Shown: positions 7,903 to 18,021 of the stretch, piece after piece | Position numbering within the stretch: the stretch's first letter is position 1 | Layout of the letters: each line of letters opens with the position of its first letter | Source of the DNA: Lunatimonas lonarensis | GTDB lineage: Bacteria > Bacteroidota > Bacteroidia > Cytophagales > Cyclobacteriaceae | Direction of reading: 5' to 3' | Length of the DNA: 64,000 nt | Assembly (NCBI RefSeq): GCF_000390185.1 | Contig: NZ_AQHR01000061.1 | Span: 19,447-83,446 of the forward strand | The notes under the pieces: generated by a model | Told to the model about the DNA's origin: nothing | Database searches by the model: none | The model's input: only the letters and a program-made list of their open reading frames with translations | Program-made: the position numbers and the translations under genes

Positions 7903-8994
7903 TTAAAATCGTTCTTTAATCAGTTTGAGTAATTCTTCCTCAGAGGGAAGTTGGATCAGGTAGTTGGACACAAAGAGCTTTTGATCCAGTCCTGCGGTGG
8001 CATATTTCACTTTTTCGGTATCCTTCTGGGTGCAAAGAATAATACCTACGGGGGGATTATCACCTGATTGCATCATATTTTCTTTGAAATAATTCAGGTA
8101 GAAATTCATCTGTCCCACATCCGCATGGGAAAAATCCCTGGTTTTCAGATCGATCAGGACATGGCACTTCAAGATTCGGTGATAGAATACCAAATCCACC
8201 CGATCGTGTTCGTTGCCTACAGTGATCCGTTTTTGCCTTGATTCAAAGCAAAACCCTGTCCCCATTTCCAGCAAAAACTCCTGAATCTTATCCAAAATGG
8301 CCGTTTCCAAGTCACTTTCAGTGTAGGCGGGAAGCTCAGGAAAACCCAGAAACTCGAAGACGTAAGGATCTTTGATGGTATGAGCGAGGGAGTTTTCCTC
8401 GGTTTTTCCTTTGAGTAGGGCTAAGAGTTGGTCTTTGTCGTTGGAAATCCCCAATCGCTCCAAAAACAGGGAATCGATCTGACGCTTGAGTTCCCTTGCA
8501 CTCCAGTTGCCGGAGATAGCTTCCTTTTCGTAAAAAGCCCGCTTGAGGGGATCAGCTATTTTGATCAGTTCGGTAAAATGGCGAAAAGAGAAATGGGTAA
8601 TCAGCTTTTTGCCAGAGACCTCTAGATCTGCGGACGTATTTGCAAGTATCAATTCGTCAGCCAGTGGCTGACGAATTGATATAGCTGAAGCTTCCAAAAA
8701 GTCAGCCACCGGCTGACCGATTTGAGGATAAGTCTGATAGAGAATTCTGAAAAGCTTCAGATTGGTCTCTGACATTCCTTTGATTCGTCTTTTACGGAGT
8801 TCTTGAGCCAATCGGGGAATAAGTTTTTCACCATAGGCAGCACGATCAGCTCCCATTTGCTCGAAGTTCACGATGTGGAACCCAATCAGCCAATTGCGCA
8901 TAACCAAAAGTTGGTTGACACTTTCCAGTGCTTTTTTGCGCAGCACCTGTTGGGAAAAATCTATCTGCTCAACGAGTCCTATAAAATCCATCAA
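7903..8994 (-). CDS. DUF1016/YhcG-type PD-(D/E)XK nuclease inside the hsd operon
   Basis: The 363-residue product matches the DUF1016 layout. A helical N-terminal part carries WSAREL- and RQIDSLFLERL-type segments. The C-terminal YhcG nuclease domain has ERLG-like helices, the block DRVDLVFYHRILKC and the active-site strand VLIDLKT. Family members (RpnC/YhcG-like) are often found with restriction and mobile loci. Here the gene is locked between hsdR (4 bp overlap) and hsdM (2 bp gap), so it is made together with the type I enzyme. Residues about 93-115 carry a repeated Q-P-[VL]-A-D motif encoded by a repeated DNA palindrome. Its exact role is unknown. Confidence 0.85.
   Translation of the reverse strand: MMDFIGLVEQIDFSQQVLRKKALESVNQLLVMRNWLIGFHIVNFEQMGADRAAYGEKLIPRLAQELRKRRIKGMSETNLKLFRILYQTYPQIGQPVADFLEASAISIRQPLADELILANTSADLEVSGKKLITHFSFRHFTELIKIADPLKRAFYEKEAISGNWSARELKRQIDSLFLERLGISNDKDQLLALLKGKTEENSLAHTIKDPYVFEFLGFPELPAYTESDLETAILDKIQEFLLEMGTGFCFESRQKRITVGNEHDRVDLVFYHRILKCHVLIDLKTRDFSHADVGQMNFYLNYFKENMMQSGDNPPVGIILCTQKDTEKVKYATAGLDQKLFVSNYLIQLPSEEELLKLIKERF
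8650..8717. repeat. Repeated palindrome inside the DUF1016 coding region
   Basis: A perfect inverted repeat spans 8650-8678, with 14-base arms around one central base. Its 17-base core GTCAGCC-n3-GGCTGAC at 8656-8672 recurs at 8701-8717 with a different centre. The two cores lie 45 bases apart, which is 15 codons, so both are read in the same frame. They encode the QPLAD and QPVAD segments of the protein. Confidence 0.9.
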
Positions 8995-11441
8995 GCACCT
9001 GTTTTATAGAGTTCATCTTCCAGTTCCTTGATGGCCCGATCGTAATCTTCTTTGGAGCCAAAGGCTCGGATCAACTCCAAAGGAGTACCGATAGACCGGA
9101 ATGGATCCAACTTTAGAATCTCGGTACTCTCGATATCCTTCAAGCCTTCGTCGGCATACTTGTCGAGGAGATTACGGAGGATGGCTTGGGCTTTTTTGCC
9201 ATACTTGGCGAAGTAGTTTCGTTTTTTGACATTTTCAGCCCGCTCTTTTCGGGTGAGCGGTTTGGAATCGAAAGCCACATGACAAATCAGGTCAAAGGGA
9301 TCCCATTCACTCCCAACTTCTTCCTGAAGGGATTCGAAGAAAATGCCTTGGTTTTCCAGTTCTTCCAGAATAGCCTTTTTTTTATCTGCCTGATTCCAAT
9401 AGGAAAGAAAGGTTTCCAGGGACTGGAACCGCCTCAGAATATTCGCTTTGGTATAGTCGATCAGGTTTTCGGTGATTATTTTCCCATCGATATCGAGGTA
9501 TTGCACCCGTTCGTTGATGATCTGTACGGACACGCCATTTACCTCTACCTTTTTCTGGGGAAGTGGTAGTTCGGGCATAGGTCCTTCCGCATCCCATGGC
9601 TCGTCAACTCCCTCCGGCGGAAACTCCACATCCTCCCCGCCCTCTGGAAGCTCCGTTTCTTCGTCATCCATGCCTTTCAAATCTTCCTCCTCATCCACCT
9701 GCCGAATCATCACCGGATCCCCGTCAAATGCCGGATCCGCAAACAGATGGGTAACGTTTCGGAAATCCATGATCGTAAAATAGGTCTTCCCATATTCTTC
9801 TTTGATCCGGGTACCCCGACCGATGATCTGTTTGAATTCTGTCATGGAGCCGATGTTTCTATCTAAAACGATCAACTTGCAGGTCTGCGCATCTACCCCT
9901 GTAGTCATCAGTTTGGACGTCGTCGCAATGACGGGATACCTTTCTCTGGGATTGATGAAATTATCGAGTTCCCGCTTTCCTTCTTCATTATCCCCGGTGA
10001 TCTGCATGACATACTTGGCATTCTTGCGTACTTGCTCGGGATTGGCATTGGCCAAGGCTGTTCGCATACCTTCCGCGTGTTCTATATCCACACAAAACAC
10101 GATGGTTTTGGCAAATACATTACTCCCTTTTAAAAACTCCGAGACCTTGGCAGCCACCCTTTTTCTACGTTCCTCGATGATGATATTTCGATCAAAGTCC
10201 GTTCGGTTGTAGACCCGGTCTTCAACCGGATTCCCGTCTTTGTCCAAATAGCCCTTTGGCGGTCTCCATCCTTCCGAATCTACGTCTAAGGTTACTTTGA
10301 TCACTTTATACGGTGCCAAAAAACCATCGTCAATTCCCTGCTTGAGGGAGTAGGTATAGATCGGGTCTCCAAAATAATGCTGGTTGGAAACATCTGCGGT
10401 TTCCTTTGGCGTGGCAGTCAAACCGATATGGGTGGCGGATTTGAAATAATCCAGGATCTGCCGCCACTTGCTGTCTTCCGCTGCCGATCCCCGATGACAC
10501 TCGTCCACAATGATCAGGTCAAAGAAATCCGGGCTGAAATCCTTGAAGGCATCGGGTATTTCCGGATCGGAATTGCTCAAGCCTTGATACAGCCCCAGAA
10601 AAATATCGAAAGCTTTATCTGCAGAATCGATTCCACGTTTCTTGTTCGACACCAAGGTTTCCTTACCGTCCACATTGACCACTTTCTTTTTTATCACGGT
10701 CATGGCATCCTTGAAATGGCGAAAATCTCCACGGAGCGTCTGATCTACGAGGGCAGTACGATCGGCGAGAAACAAAATCTTGCGCTTGGCTTTGGACTTG
10801 AACAGCCGGTAGGCAATTTGGAAGGCGGTATACGTCTTGCCGGTACCCGTGGCCATCACCAGAAGAATCCTATCTTGGCCTTTTGCGATGGCTTCGATCG
10901 TACGATTGACCGCAATGGTCTGGTAGTAACGGGGAGATCGGCCCGAACCGTCTTGGTAATAGTCTTGCGTGATGATAGCCTCTTGTTCCGGAGAGGTGAT
11001 TCCTTTGTATCGCCTATATTTCTCCCATAGCTCGGCAGGGCCTGGGAAGTCGTTGAGACCAAGTGCCCATTCGATTTTCCCATCTGTCGAGGTCTTGTCG
11101 TGAAAGAAAAAACCTTCTCCATTACTGCTGAACACAAAAGGAATATCCAAGGTATTGGCATATCCCAAGGCCTGCTGAATACCCGACCGAATGGTATGTG
11201 AGTTATCCTTTGCCTCAATGAGGGCAAGGGGAATGTTCTTTTCCAGGGATTGATAGTAGAGGATATAATCGGCAAATTTACACTTGCCCCTAGCCGTCAT
11301 TCTTCCCTTGACATAGATCCTTCCGTCGGTAAAAAACACTTCACGACGAATCTGCTTCAGCTCATCCCAGCCGGCACGGACAATCGCCGGAGTGATAAAC
11401 TTCTCCTTTACATCAGATTCAGAAAAGATCGGTTGACTCAT
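8991..11441 (-). CDS. hsdR: Type I restriction endonuclease motor subunit HsdR
   Basis: HsdR translocates DNA using ATP and cuts it far from the unmethylated target. The 816-residue product resembles the EcoAI/EcoEI type in length. It has an N-terminal nuclease with D58 and E76-A-K78, the Walker A motif ATGTGKT at 197-203 and the helicase box DECH at 313-316. It also has ATPKE, the QIIGRGTR motif VI, and a C-terminal EcoEI_R_C-like helical domain that binds the methyltransferase core. An acidic linker rich in E, D and P lies around residues 595-625. It is the first gene of the hsd operon, and the full R, M and S set appears intact. Confidence 0.96.
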   Translation of the reverse strand: MSQPIFSESDVKEKFITPAIVRAGWDELKQIRREVFFTDGRIYVKGRMTARGKCKFADYILYYQSLEKNIPLALIEAKDNSHTIRSGIQQALGYANTLDIPFVFSSNGEGFFFHDKTSTDGKIEWALGLNDFPGPAELWEKYRRYKGITSPEQEAIITQDYYQDGSGRSPRYYQTIAVNRTIEAIAKGQDRILLVMATGTGKTYTAFQIAYRLFKSKAKRKILFLADRTALVDQTLRGDFRHFKDAMTVIKKKVVNVDGKETLVSNKKRGIDSADKAFDIFLGLYQGLSNSDPEIPDAFKDFSPDFFDLIIVDECHRGSAAEDSKWRQILDYFKSATHIGLTATPKETADVSNQHYFGDPIYTYSLKQGIDDGFLAPYKVIKVTLDVDSEGWRPPKGYLDKDGNPVEDRVYNRTDFDRNIIIEERRKRVAAKVSEFLKGSNVFAKTIVFCVDIEHAEGMRTALANANPEQVRKNAKYVMQITGDNEEGKRELDNFINPRERYPVIATTSKLMTTGVDAQTCKLIVLDRNIGSMTEFKQIIGRGTRIKEEYGKTYFTIMDFRNVTHLFADPAFDGDPVMIRQVDEEEDLKGMDDEETELPEGGEDVEFPPEGVDEPWDAEGPMPELPLPQKKVEVNGVSVQIINERVQYLDIDGKIITENLIDYTKANILRRFQSLETFLSYWNQADKKKAILEELENQGIFFESLQEEVGSEWDPFDLICHVAFDSKPLTRKERAENVKKRNYFAKYGKKAQAILRNLLDKYADEGLKDIESTEILKLDPFRSIGTPLELIRAFGSKEDYDRAIKELEDELYKTGA

Positions 11442-11654
11442 TTAAAAAGTACATTTGGTTATCGGCATACGCAAAATAAAGAAAACTATCGAACTTAGCG
11501 CCTAACCGCCGAAAGATACTTTCCAATAAATGCCTGCTAACAACTACCGCAAACTGTCGACGGTCCTTCAACCTAACCACCCCCCTTGCAAAATCCCCCC
11601 ACATACGCTATCTTTCAGAGCAAACTGTAACTAAACCATCCAACCACCAATGCC

Positions 11655-12422
11655 ATGATTTTTTCCGACATTGCACTTGCCAGACCCCTGCTTTTCCTCT
11701 TTGCCTGCTCCCTTTGGGCATGCAATTCCACCGAGGATGGACTGCCTTCCTACGCCATAAATGCCCGCCTTAAACAGACTGTCATGTACAATATCGATGG
11801 TGACTCGAAGCCAATTGGCATCACCGCACAGTACGAGTACGATCCTCAAGCAAGGATCAGCAAGGTTAGCTCCCCTTTGTACAACGAGGGCAAAATTACC
11901 GGAGTAGGCTCTTACGACCTATATGAGTACGATGCGAAAGGCCAACTGGAAAAAATAGTGCACTTTGCCGCAAACCTGCACTCGGGCTTTATTAACCTGC
12001 AAACAAAAACCTATACTTACTCCAGCGAAGGCCTGAAAACCATGGAACGGGTGCACTATCCCCAGATCGGCTCCAAGGAATACACCCAGTTTACCTATAC
12101 CGGCCAAAAACTGGCCAAAGCGGAAAAGTTCAACAACCGGGATCAGCTGGAAACCTACACCGAATACACCTACCAGGGCGACCTCCTGGAAACGGAAGAA
12201 CTTTACAGAGCCGACGGGTCATTGCTTCGTATCACCCGCTTTGCCTACGAACGTGGACTAAACACCAAGGAGGAGATTTTCTTGGGAAGCACCAATGAGC
12301 GTTTCCGGGAAATAAACCGAGCCTATGACAGCAACCGCAATCTGGTCCAAATGACCTCCAGGGAGCTCTCTCCGGTCAGCTCGGCGATGAGCTTTCGCCT
12401 ACACTTCGAATATTTCCGCTAA
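11655..12422 (+). CDS. YD-repeat-like putative lipoprotein
   Basis: The 255-residue product has a hydrophobic N-terminus ending in SLWACNS, a plausible lipobox, so it is probably anchored in a membrane. The rest is a series of beta-strand pairs of the YD/RHS kind: YEYDPQARISKV, YEYDAKGQLEKI, YTYSSEGLKTM, FTYTGQKLAKA, YTYQGDLLETEE and FAYERGLNTKEE. Such repeats form a beta-sheet spiral that binds carbohydrate or other ligands, but the protein is far too short for an RHS shell. The sulfatase gene starts 30 bp downstream on the same strand. I cannot assign a function. Confidence 0.7.
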   Translation: MIFSDIALARPLLFLFACSLWACNSTEDGLPSYAINARLKQTVMYNIDGDSKPIGITAQYEYDPQARISKVSSPLYNEGKITGVGSYDLYEYDAKGQLEKIVHFAANLHSGFINLQTKTYTYSSEGLKTMERVHYPQIGSKEYTQFTYTGQKLAKAEKFNNRDQLETYTEYTYQGDLLETEELYRADGSLLRITRFAYERGLNTKEEIFLGSTNERFREINRAYDSNRNLVQMTSRELSPVSSAMSFRLHFEYFR

Positions 12423-12451
12423 CCAGTAAGAATTACCTTTTCGATAAGTTA

Positions 12452-13999
12452 ATGAGAACACTTCACCCAACCACCGCCAGTATCCTCATCGTCTTGGCTG
12501 CGTTGCTGATGCAGGCATGCAGCCATTCAACCCACAATCCACAAGAGAAGCCGAACATCCTGTTTATCGCCATGGACGACTTGAGCGACTGGGCGGGCTT
12601 TTTGGAGGGGCATGCCGGCATGAAGATCCATACACCCAATTTGGACCGACTGGCCGCCAGATCCATGATTTTCACCAATGCACACACCCCTGCCCCGGCC
12701 TGCGCACCCGCGCGGGCGGCCATCATGACGGGAGTTCACCATGCCCGCTCCGGCACGCAGCATGTGTATTGGGGCGATGGCCCCCGATGGCGGGATTTTG
12801 ATGCCCTGAAAGAGGTGCAGACCATGGAGCAGTTTTTCAAAAACAACGGCTATAAAACCCTGGGTGCCGGTAAAATTTACCACAGCCAGGCACCACCCTG
12901 GTCCCCAACGAGTCAGGTCGAGCCGGCCAACTGGGATTTCTACTATCCCAGCCCCTACATTTCCCATCCCTACCAGATCCGGGCTCCGGAGGAGGTCATC
13001 TTCCCGGAAGGCGTGGACAATGAAAACCGACCCGGAGGTGGATGGTGGACGTGGGGACCCATTCCCGTGCCCGACGAAAAAATGGCCGACTACCATGTCG
13101 TCGATTGGGCAAACCACCAACTCAGGCAGCAGCACGACAAACCTTTCTTCTTGGCAGTAGGAACCTGGAAGCCCCATGACCCCTGGGAGGTGCCTCAAAA
13201 ATACTTCGACATGTACCCGTTGGAAGACATCGTCCTTCCCGAGAGAAGGGAGGATGACCTGGAGGACGCCTTCGACCATGGCCGTCGCTGGATTATGAAA
13301 TGGGTACTGGACAACCAACAGTGGGAAAAAATCATCCAATCCTACGCCGCCTCGATTACCTTTTCCGATGCGATGCTGGGGCGTTTGCTGGACGAATTGG
13401 AGCATTCGTCGTACCGGGACAATACTATCCTGGTCCTTTGGTCTGACCATGGCATGCACATGGGCGAAAAAGACAACATCGAAAAGTTTACCCTCTGGGA
13501 ACGCTCTACGCGGGTGCCGCTGCTGTTTTCCGTACCGGGCATGCCACTCGAAGGGGCCCGATGTGACCAACCGGTAAGTCTTATGGACATGTACCCTACC
13601 TTGGTGGATTTAACGGGATTTGAACAGCCCGGGCACTTGGATGGCAGGAGCCTGATGCCACAGCTGACCGACCCCACTGCCAAAACTACCGCCGTGCTTA
13701 GCAGCTATAAGTTTGCCGGTGGCGGGCGGGCCGAAGTCAGCGGCCATGCACTTAGAAGCCTGAGGTACCGGTATATCTACTACCCCGAAATTAACCTGGA
13801 AGAACTCTACGACCACGAAACGGATCCCAATGAATGGGAAAACATCGCCTATAAAAAAGAAAACAAAGAAACCGTGGAGGAGCATAGAAAAACACTCGCC
13901 GAGATGGTGCCCCATATACGTTGGAAAGAGGGCAAACCCGAAGGATATACCGTGGACGCCAAAGGTCGGGTCAAAAAGGATAATTTCGAGCTATTCTGA
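12452..13999 (+). CDS. Arylsulfatase, iduronate-2-sulfatase-like, lipoprotein
   Basis: The 515-residue product has a signal sequence ending MQAC (Cys23), a possible lipid attachment site. The alkaline-phosphatase-fold sulfatase domain begins PNILFIAMDDLSDW, where the aspartates bind calcium. The catalytic signature is C84-A-P-A-R88, in which the cysteine would be converted to formylglycine by a separate enzyme not seen here. Further family blocks are GKIYH, GTWKPHDPW, WSDHGMHMGEK and the C-terminal LYDHETDPNEW. The overall pattern is closest to iduronate-2-sulfatase-like enzymes that desulfate polysaccharides, as in marine Bacteroidota. The substrate is not determinable from sequence. Confidence 0.92.
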   Translation: MRTLHPTTASILIVLAALLMQACSHSTHNPQEKPNILFIAMDDLSDWAGFLEGHAGMKIHTPNLDRLAARSMIFTNAHTPAPACAPARAAIMTGVHHARSGTQHVYWGDGPRWRDFDALKEVQTMEQFFKNNGYKTLGAGKIYHSQAPPWSPTSQVEPANWDFYYPSPYISHPYQIRAPEEVIFPEGVDNENRPGGGWWTWGPIPVPDEKMADYHVVDWANHQLRQQHDKPFFLAVGTWKPHDPWEVPQKYFDMYPLEDIVLPERREDDLEDAFDHGRRWIMKWVLDNQQWEKIIQSYAASITFSDAMLGRLLDELEHSSYRDNTILVLWSDHGMHMGEKDNIEKFTLWERSTRVPLLFSVPGMPLEGARCDQPVSLMDMYPTLVDLTGFEQPGHLDGRSLMPQLTDPTAKTTAVLSSYKFAGGGRAEVSGHALRSLRYRYIYYPEINLEELYDHETDPNEWENIAYKKENKETVEEHRKTLAEMVPHIRWKEGKPEGYTVDAKGRVKKDNFELF

Positions 14000-14046
14000 A
14001 GGCTTCCTTGCCTGACAAGTAATCTATGTATCGGAGTTGGTTTCTG

Positions 14047-14637
14047 TTACGCGCTGGATTCCCCGTACGATTCCTTCCCTTCAATTTCTTCCACCAATTG
14101 GGCGTACCATTCCTCCCCGTATTTTCGGATAAGGGCATCTTTTAGAAAGCGGTACAAGGGGACACCGAGCTGCTTACCAAGGGCACAGGCGGCATCACAG
14201 ATATCCCATCGGTCGTAGTTAAGTGCTTCGTACTGATCGTACATTTTCACCCGTATGGGATACAAATGGCAGCTTATGGGCTTGCGAAAGGTGGTCTTGC
14301 CTGCCAGGTAGGCCTGCTCTATTCCGCAGCTCAATACACCTTTTTCATCCGTCAAAGAAAACGCACAGGCCCCGTTATTGCCGATGGTGGTGGTGCCCTT
14401 TTCCCCTTCCTGATCGATGGCCCACACCCCCTGCTTACGGATCGCTTCCTTGCCCTCCTCAGATAAAAAGGGGCGGATGTTTTCATATTCCTGTTCGAGC
14501 ACAGGTATCTCCTCCTCCTCAAGGGGCGCTCCGGCATCGCCTTCCACACAGCAAGCTCCCTTGCATTTGGTCAGGTCGCACACAAAAAAATGTTCCTTAA
14601 TATCGTCGCTGATTACGGCGTTTTCTACTAGTATCAT
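14047..14637 (-). CDS. DUF3109 family protein
   Basis: The 196-residue product matches the Bacteroidota family DUF3109. It has the N-terminal cysteine cluster [11 protein letters not shown] (around residues 19-29) and later cysteines at [18 protein letters not shown] and CDAACALG. This resembles YkgJ-type zinc or iron-sulfur cysteine clusters. The biochemical role is unknown. The ATG is supported by a TACCTTTG promoter element 20-28 bases upstream. It is convergent with the sulfatase gene. Confidence 0.85.
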   Translation of the reverse strand: MILVENAVISDDIKEHFFVCDLTKCKGACCVEGDAGAPLEEEEIPVLEQEYENIRPFLSEEGKEAIRKQGVWAIDQEGEKGTTTIGNNGACAFSLTDEKGVLSCGIEQAYLAGKTTFRKPISCHLYPIRVKMYDQYEALNYDRWDICDAACALGKQLGVPLYRFLKDALIRKYGEEWYAQLVEEIEGKESYGESSA

Positions 14638-14657
14638 CTGGTAAACCTATTGGATTG

Positions 14658-14665
14658 CAAAGGTA
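14658..14665 (-). promoter_or_regulatory. -7 element ahead of the DUF3109 gene
   Basis: The minus strand reads TACCTTTG, the same sequence as at era, ending 21 bases before the ATG at 14637. No clear TTTG -33 element was found at the expected distance. Confidence 0.5.
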
Positions 14666-14820
14666 CGCATTAAATTCATCCGCTACGCCTTCCCTTACTG
14701 CTAAACTATCGAAGGGTGTTGGATGACACCGACGCCATTTGCCAAGGTTCGAGTTGGACAAGGGATTCAAGCGAGTGAACGTTATCCATAGCGAGGGCAG
14801 GCTTAAGTACAGTTCAAGGC

Positions 14821-14852
14821 AAAAAAAGCCGCCCCACAAATGTGAGGCGGCT
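14821..14852 (-). terminator. Terminator of the FecA-like receptor gene
   Basis: On the minus strand AGCCGCC and GGCGGCT pair, and an inner CACA/TGTG extends the stem. Seven T residues follow. It lies about 85 bases past the stop codon of the receptor gene and is a textbook intrinsic terminator. Confidence 0.85.
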
Positions 14853-14937
14853 TAACCCAGCACTATGAAGAAAAGCTTGTCTAAGCCTTATGATTTAAGA
14901 ACTGCGTAGCTCCAAAAAGGTTTAATCTTTTTCCCAA

Positions 14938-17379
14938 TTAAAATCTGAATTCATACCCAGCCGTTACAAAACGGGGTAAACCCAGCCTTATACCCTCCGG
15001 TCTTCTAGATGCGATGTAACGTTCATCTGTCAGATTCTTTACAGTCAGATTAAACCGGGAATTCCATTTTTTGGCATCATACATCAAGGTGACGTCCACC
15101 GTCGTAAAGGCGGGCATCAATCCTATACGCCCATCAAATCGAGGCTGAACGGTACTAAGTTGGTCGGTAAACTGCTGTCCGACGTGGTTTAGCGTAACCC
15201 TGCCACCAAAACCCATTTCTGTTTCCAGCGTGACCGCGGTGTTTACCAACCATTCGGGGGCGTAAGGGGTTCTGAAACCGCGTACATTGACATCGTTGAT
15301 TATCCGATCTGCCCCGAATACCGAATTTGTGTAGGTGATATTTGCGTCGTAGAACAAATTCGTCCTTTCCCACCCAACTAGCTTCGACAGATCCACATTG
15401 ATCATTGCCTCTATGCCTTCATGTAAGGTGCGCCCAGCATTTACCACCCCAAATCCAGCCCCACCGAGAGCTTGGGCTACTGGAATAATCTGGTTGCTAA
15501 AATCCATTCTAAAGCCGGCGAGTTCCAAGAACAACCACCCGGTAATCTGCGATCGAACACCCAACTCTAGGTTAACGGAGGACTCAGCATCGAGGTCGAG
15601 CGCCTGTCCCTCTCCCGTCACCGCATCCTGCAGCCTTGGCGGTGCAAAACCACGGTGTGCCCCTCCAAAGATATTGACTTTTGTGGTCGGTCTGAAATTA
15701 AACCCTGCACCTGGAATAAACTCGCTTACCACATTGGTACCAACCAAAACGGTATCCCTAGCCACTCCTCCAAAAACGCCCCTCAAAATATCTCTCTCGG
15801 CCACATAGTTTTCATACCGAAGGCCCACATTTACATCAAATTTGCCAGTTACGTTGGTTGTGTTTTGGAAGTAACCGCTGAACGCATTGCCAGTACGGAC
15901 TTCATCTTCACGTAGGACTCCACTGCGGACACCGGCTTTGGTGCCATTTATCCTACGAACAAGTGCTTTCTCATGGTGCAACCGTACTCCAGTGATTAGC
16001 TCATTTTTCAAATTAAACAAATTGTGGTTTGCCTCTAACCTTGGCTCAATGCCCATAACCTCATAGGATCTATCCCGATTTCCGGTACCATCGCGCATAA
16101 AGATCGCTCCTCCGGGAACATTCAGATCTCCCCAATATTTCCCAGTCCAATTTGAAGGAGGTGTATTTGTCGCGTTTACGGAAAAATCCTGCCTGCTCCA
16201 ATTTCTAGTGGTCGTATATCCGTAAGCTATCGTTCGCAAACGGACATTGTCACTGATTCGGTATTTGTGGGAAAAACTCAGAGAAAGTCGTCGAACATCC
16301 AGCCGATCATCCGGAGCCAAAGGTTCGAAGAAATTCAGGCCTCGATCGAACATTAGCTGATTCATTCCCAGGTAGGTGTTATTGGAAGTTTCATCATAGA
16401 TCCCGAGTTTCATCCCCAGTTCAGATCGATCACTTAAATCAAAAAGAAACTTTGCGTTTAAATCCGTAAGCCCAAAAGTCGTTGGCCCCAGTTTCTCTGC
16501 GCTTCTCCTTAGTAAGCTAACATGATATCCAGTATTACCAACGGTATTGCCGTAATTGAAAAGTCCGGAGAAGTAGCCTCCCTGTCCCCCTTGAACATTC
16601 AATCGACCCTGCGACGACTCAGGAGGATTGGCGGTGATAAAATTGACAACACCTCCCACCGTACGAGGGCCATAGAGAATCTGACCAGACCCCTTTAGAA
16701 TTTCCATGCCTTCCATTCGATCGACCGGAGGCGTAAAGTACATTTCCGGCTCTCCGTAGGGATTCAAGGCTACCGGCACACCATCTTCCATAATAAGTAC
16801 CGAACGGCTCATGTTTGGATCCAAGCCCCTAATGCCCATGCTCAAACGCATGCCGGTAAGATCATCTTCTACTACGTTGACACCTGGAGTTCTACGTAGC
16901 GCTTCCGCGATGCTGATCGGGTTTACAAGATTCAACTCCCTTCTGTCGATGTAATTGACCGAGCCAGGGGTTTTCGAAAACAACCTATCCTTACTCGAAA
17001 TAATGGTAATATGGGGCATATCTACGCCTATTTCAGAAAAAATAACTTCTAATTCCTGAATTTCGCCATTGATAATATTTACAGTTCTTGTAACCGACCG
17101 ATAACCTACAGCCGAAATTTTTATCTCATATGTACCATTTGGCAAATTAACGACTGAAAACTCCCCGTTGATGTCGGCTACGGCTCCCCTGATGGTTCCT
17201 AGCACTTGAATGTTGGCGAAGGGAACAGGTTCGCCTCCTGACTCTCGTATAATCCCCTTTATTACTGCCAACTTATCATCTTCCTTTGGTAATGCGGCAG
17301 GATCTCCCACCGCAGGCATTGCCGAAGAACTAAGCACCAGGGATAAAGCAAGTGCCAACATTGATAACAACACTTTCAT
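14938..17379 (-). CDS. TonB-dependent receptor, FecA-like (ferric siderophore type)
   Basis: An outer-membrane gated channel that imports ligands using TonB energy. I choose the ATG at 17379 (813 residues, [14 protein letters not shown]) over an upstream GTG because a promoter sits at 17409-17440. The order is signal peptide, carboxypeptidase-regulatory-like domain (about 45-125: [20 protein letters not shown]), plug with [12 protein letters not shown] and [13 protein letters not shown], then the beta-barrel with HRGFAPPRL and a C-terminal YEFRF. The plug and barrel resemble ferric dicitrate receptors (FecA). No fecIR-type sigma/anti-sigma genes are adjacent, so control may be by iron repression. 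The ligand is inferred, not shown. Confidence 0.9.
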   Translation of the reverse strand: MKVLLSMLALALSLVLSSSAMPAVGDPAALPKEDDKLAVIKGIIRESGGEPVPFANIQVLGTIRGAVADINGEFSVVNLPNGTYEIKISAVGYRSVTRTVNIINGEIQELEVIFSEIGVDMPHITIISSKDRLFSKTPGSVNYIDRRELNLVNPISIAEALRRTPGVNVVEDDLTGMRLSMGIRGLDPNMSRSVLIMEDGVPVALNPYGEPEMYFTPPVDRMEGMEILKGSGQILYGPRTVGGVVNFITANPPESSQGRLNVQGGQGGYFSGLFNYGNTVGNTGYHVSLLRRSAEKLGPTTFGLTDLNAKFLFDLSDRSELGMKLGIYDETSNNTYLGMNQLMFDRGLNFFEPLAPDDRLDVRRLSLSFSHKYRISDNVRLRTIAYGYTTTRNWSRQDFSVNATNTPPSNWTGKYWGDLNVPGGAIFMRDGTGNRDRSYEVMGIEPRLEANHNLFNLKNELITGVRLHHEKALVRRINGTKAGVRSGVLREDEVRTGNAFSGYFQNTTNVTGKFDVNVGLRYENYVAERDILRGVFGGVARDTVLVGTNVVSEFIPGAGFNFRPTTKVNIFGGAHRGFAPPRLQDAVTGEGQALDLDAESSVNLELGVRSQITGWLFLELAGFRMDFSNQIIPVAQALGGAGFGVVNAGRTLHEGIEAMINVDLSKLVGWERTNLFYDANITYTNSVFGADRIINDVNVRGFRTPYAPEWLVNTAVTLETEMGFGGRVTLNHVGQQFTDQLSTVQPRFDGRIGLMPAFTTVDVTLMYDAKKWNSRFNLTVKNLTDERYIASRRPEGIRLGLPRFVTAGYEFRF

Positions 17380-17408
17380 GTGATTTAGATTAAGTTTAAA
17401 TAACAACA

Positions 17409-17440
17409 CAAAAGTATTTGCTATTTAAACTTAATCCAAA
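17409..17440 (-). promoter_or_regulatory. Promoter of the FecA-like receptor gene
   Basis: On the minus strand TTTG (17440-17437) is followed after exactly 20 bases by TACTTTTG (17416-17409). This is one of the best Bacteroidota promoters in the window. It also decides the start codon: the alternative GTG start would overlap the -7 element. Confidence 0.75.
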
Positions 17441-17557
17441 TAAGAAGGCGGGGTAATTGATAGATTTTTTCAATCGGTTGAGATTTCCTATACTGGCCCA
17501 ACTGGAAATAGAAGTGATATTCAACTGCTGTGAACGAAATAAATCCCCAAAAACGGC

Positions 17558-17565
17558 TATTTTTG
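17558..17565 (+). promoter_or_regulatory. -7 element of rnpB
   Basis: TATTTTTG lies 4 bases before the expected 5' end of RNase P RNA, the right spacing for a -7 element. No clear -33 element was seen. Confidence 0.55.
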
Positions 17566-17569
17566 CAGC

Positions 17570-17988
17570 GTGCAAGCTGGCTTGTCGCTGCGGATCGATT
17601 CCGATCGAGACGGGGAGGAAAGTCCGGGCAACATAGAGCGCCATACTTCCTAACGGGAAGGGGCGATGCTGGTGACGGCATCGCAACAGAAAGTACCACA
17701 GAAAATATACCGCCCCCTGCCTGGCAAGGGGTAAGGGTGAAATGGTGGGGTAAGAGCCCACCGCTCCGTTGGTGACAGGGGAGGCACGGTAAACCTTATG
17801 GGTTGAAAGATCAAATAGGTTCCGCCGGGAGACTTTGTCTCACAGAGAGTTGCTCGCTTTCATGCGGAACGGGTAGATCGATGGATCCCGACTGCGAAGT
17901 CGGGACTAGATAAATGACAAGCTCCCTTGGCAGCAGGTTTAGACCTTTAGCCTGCCAGGGTGACAGAACCCGGCTTACAGGCTTGCAC
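17570..17988 (+). ncRNA. rnpB: RNase P RNA (type A-like)
   Basis: This catalytic RNA cuts the 5' leader from tRNA precursors. Helix P1 forms from GTGCAAGC at 17570-17577 and GCTTGCAC at 17981-17988. Conserved core elements are present in order: GAGGAAAGTCCGGGC near 17625, ACAGAAAGTACCAC near 17690, GGTAAGGGTGAAA-type bases near 17733 and GGTAAACC near 17788. TAGATAAATGAC-type CR-V bases occur near 17910 and ACAGAACCCGGCTTACAG near 17963. The length of about 419 bases is normal. A run of eight T follows directly and probably terminates the transcript. Confidence 0.95.
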
Positions 17989-18021
17989 GTTTTTTTTACG
18001 ACCTTCAAAACAATCCATACC

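Noticed and set aside
8650..8717. Terminal repeats of an insertion sequence
   Set aside because: The reading frame continues unbroken through both palindromes, and no transposase or target duplication is present.
12527..13570. A 347-residue minus-strand frame opposite the sulfatase gene
   Set aside because: The plus strand encodes a complete sulfatase with the C-x-P-x-R signature. The antisense product has no domain and reflects base composition.
17396..17761. A 121-residue minus-strand frame over the rnpB 5' half
   Set aside because: The sequence is RNase P RNA with conserved core bases and a P1 helix. The frame is incidental.
17914..18021. A longer N-terminus for the NtrC-like regulator
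   Set aside because: The extra 36 codons lie inside the 3' part of rnpB, and the receiver domain begins exactly at the ATG at 18022.
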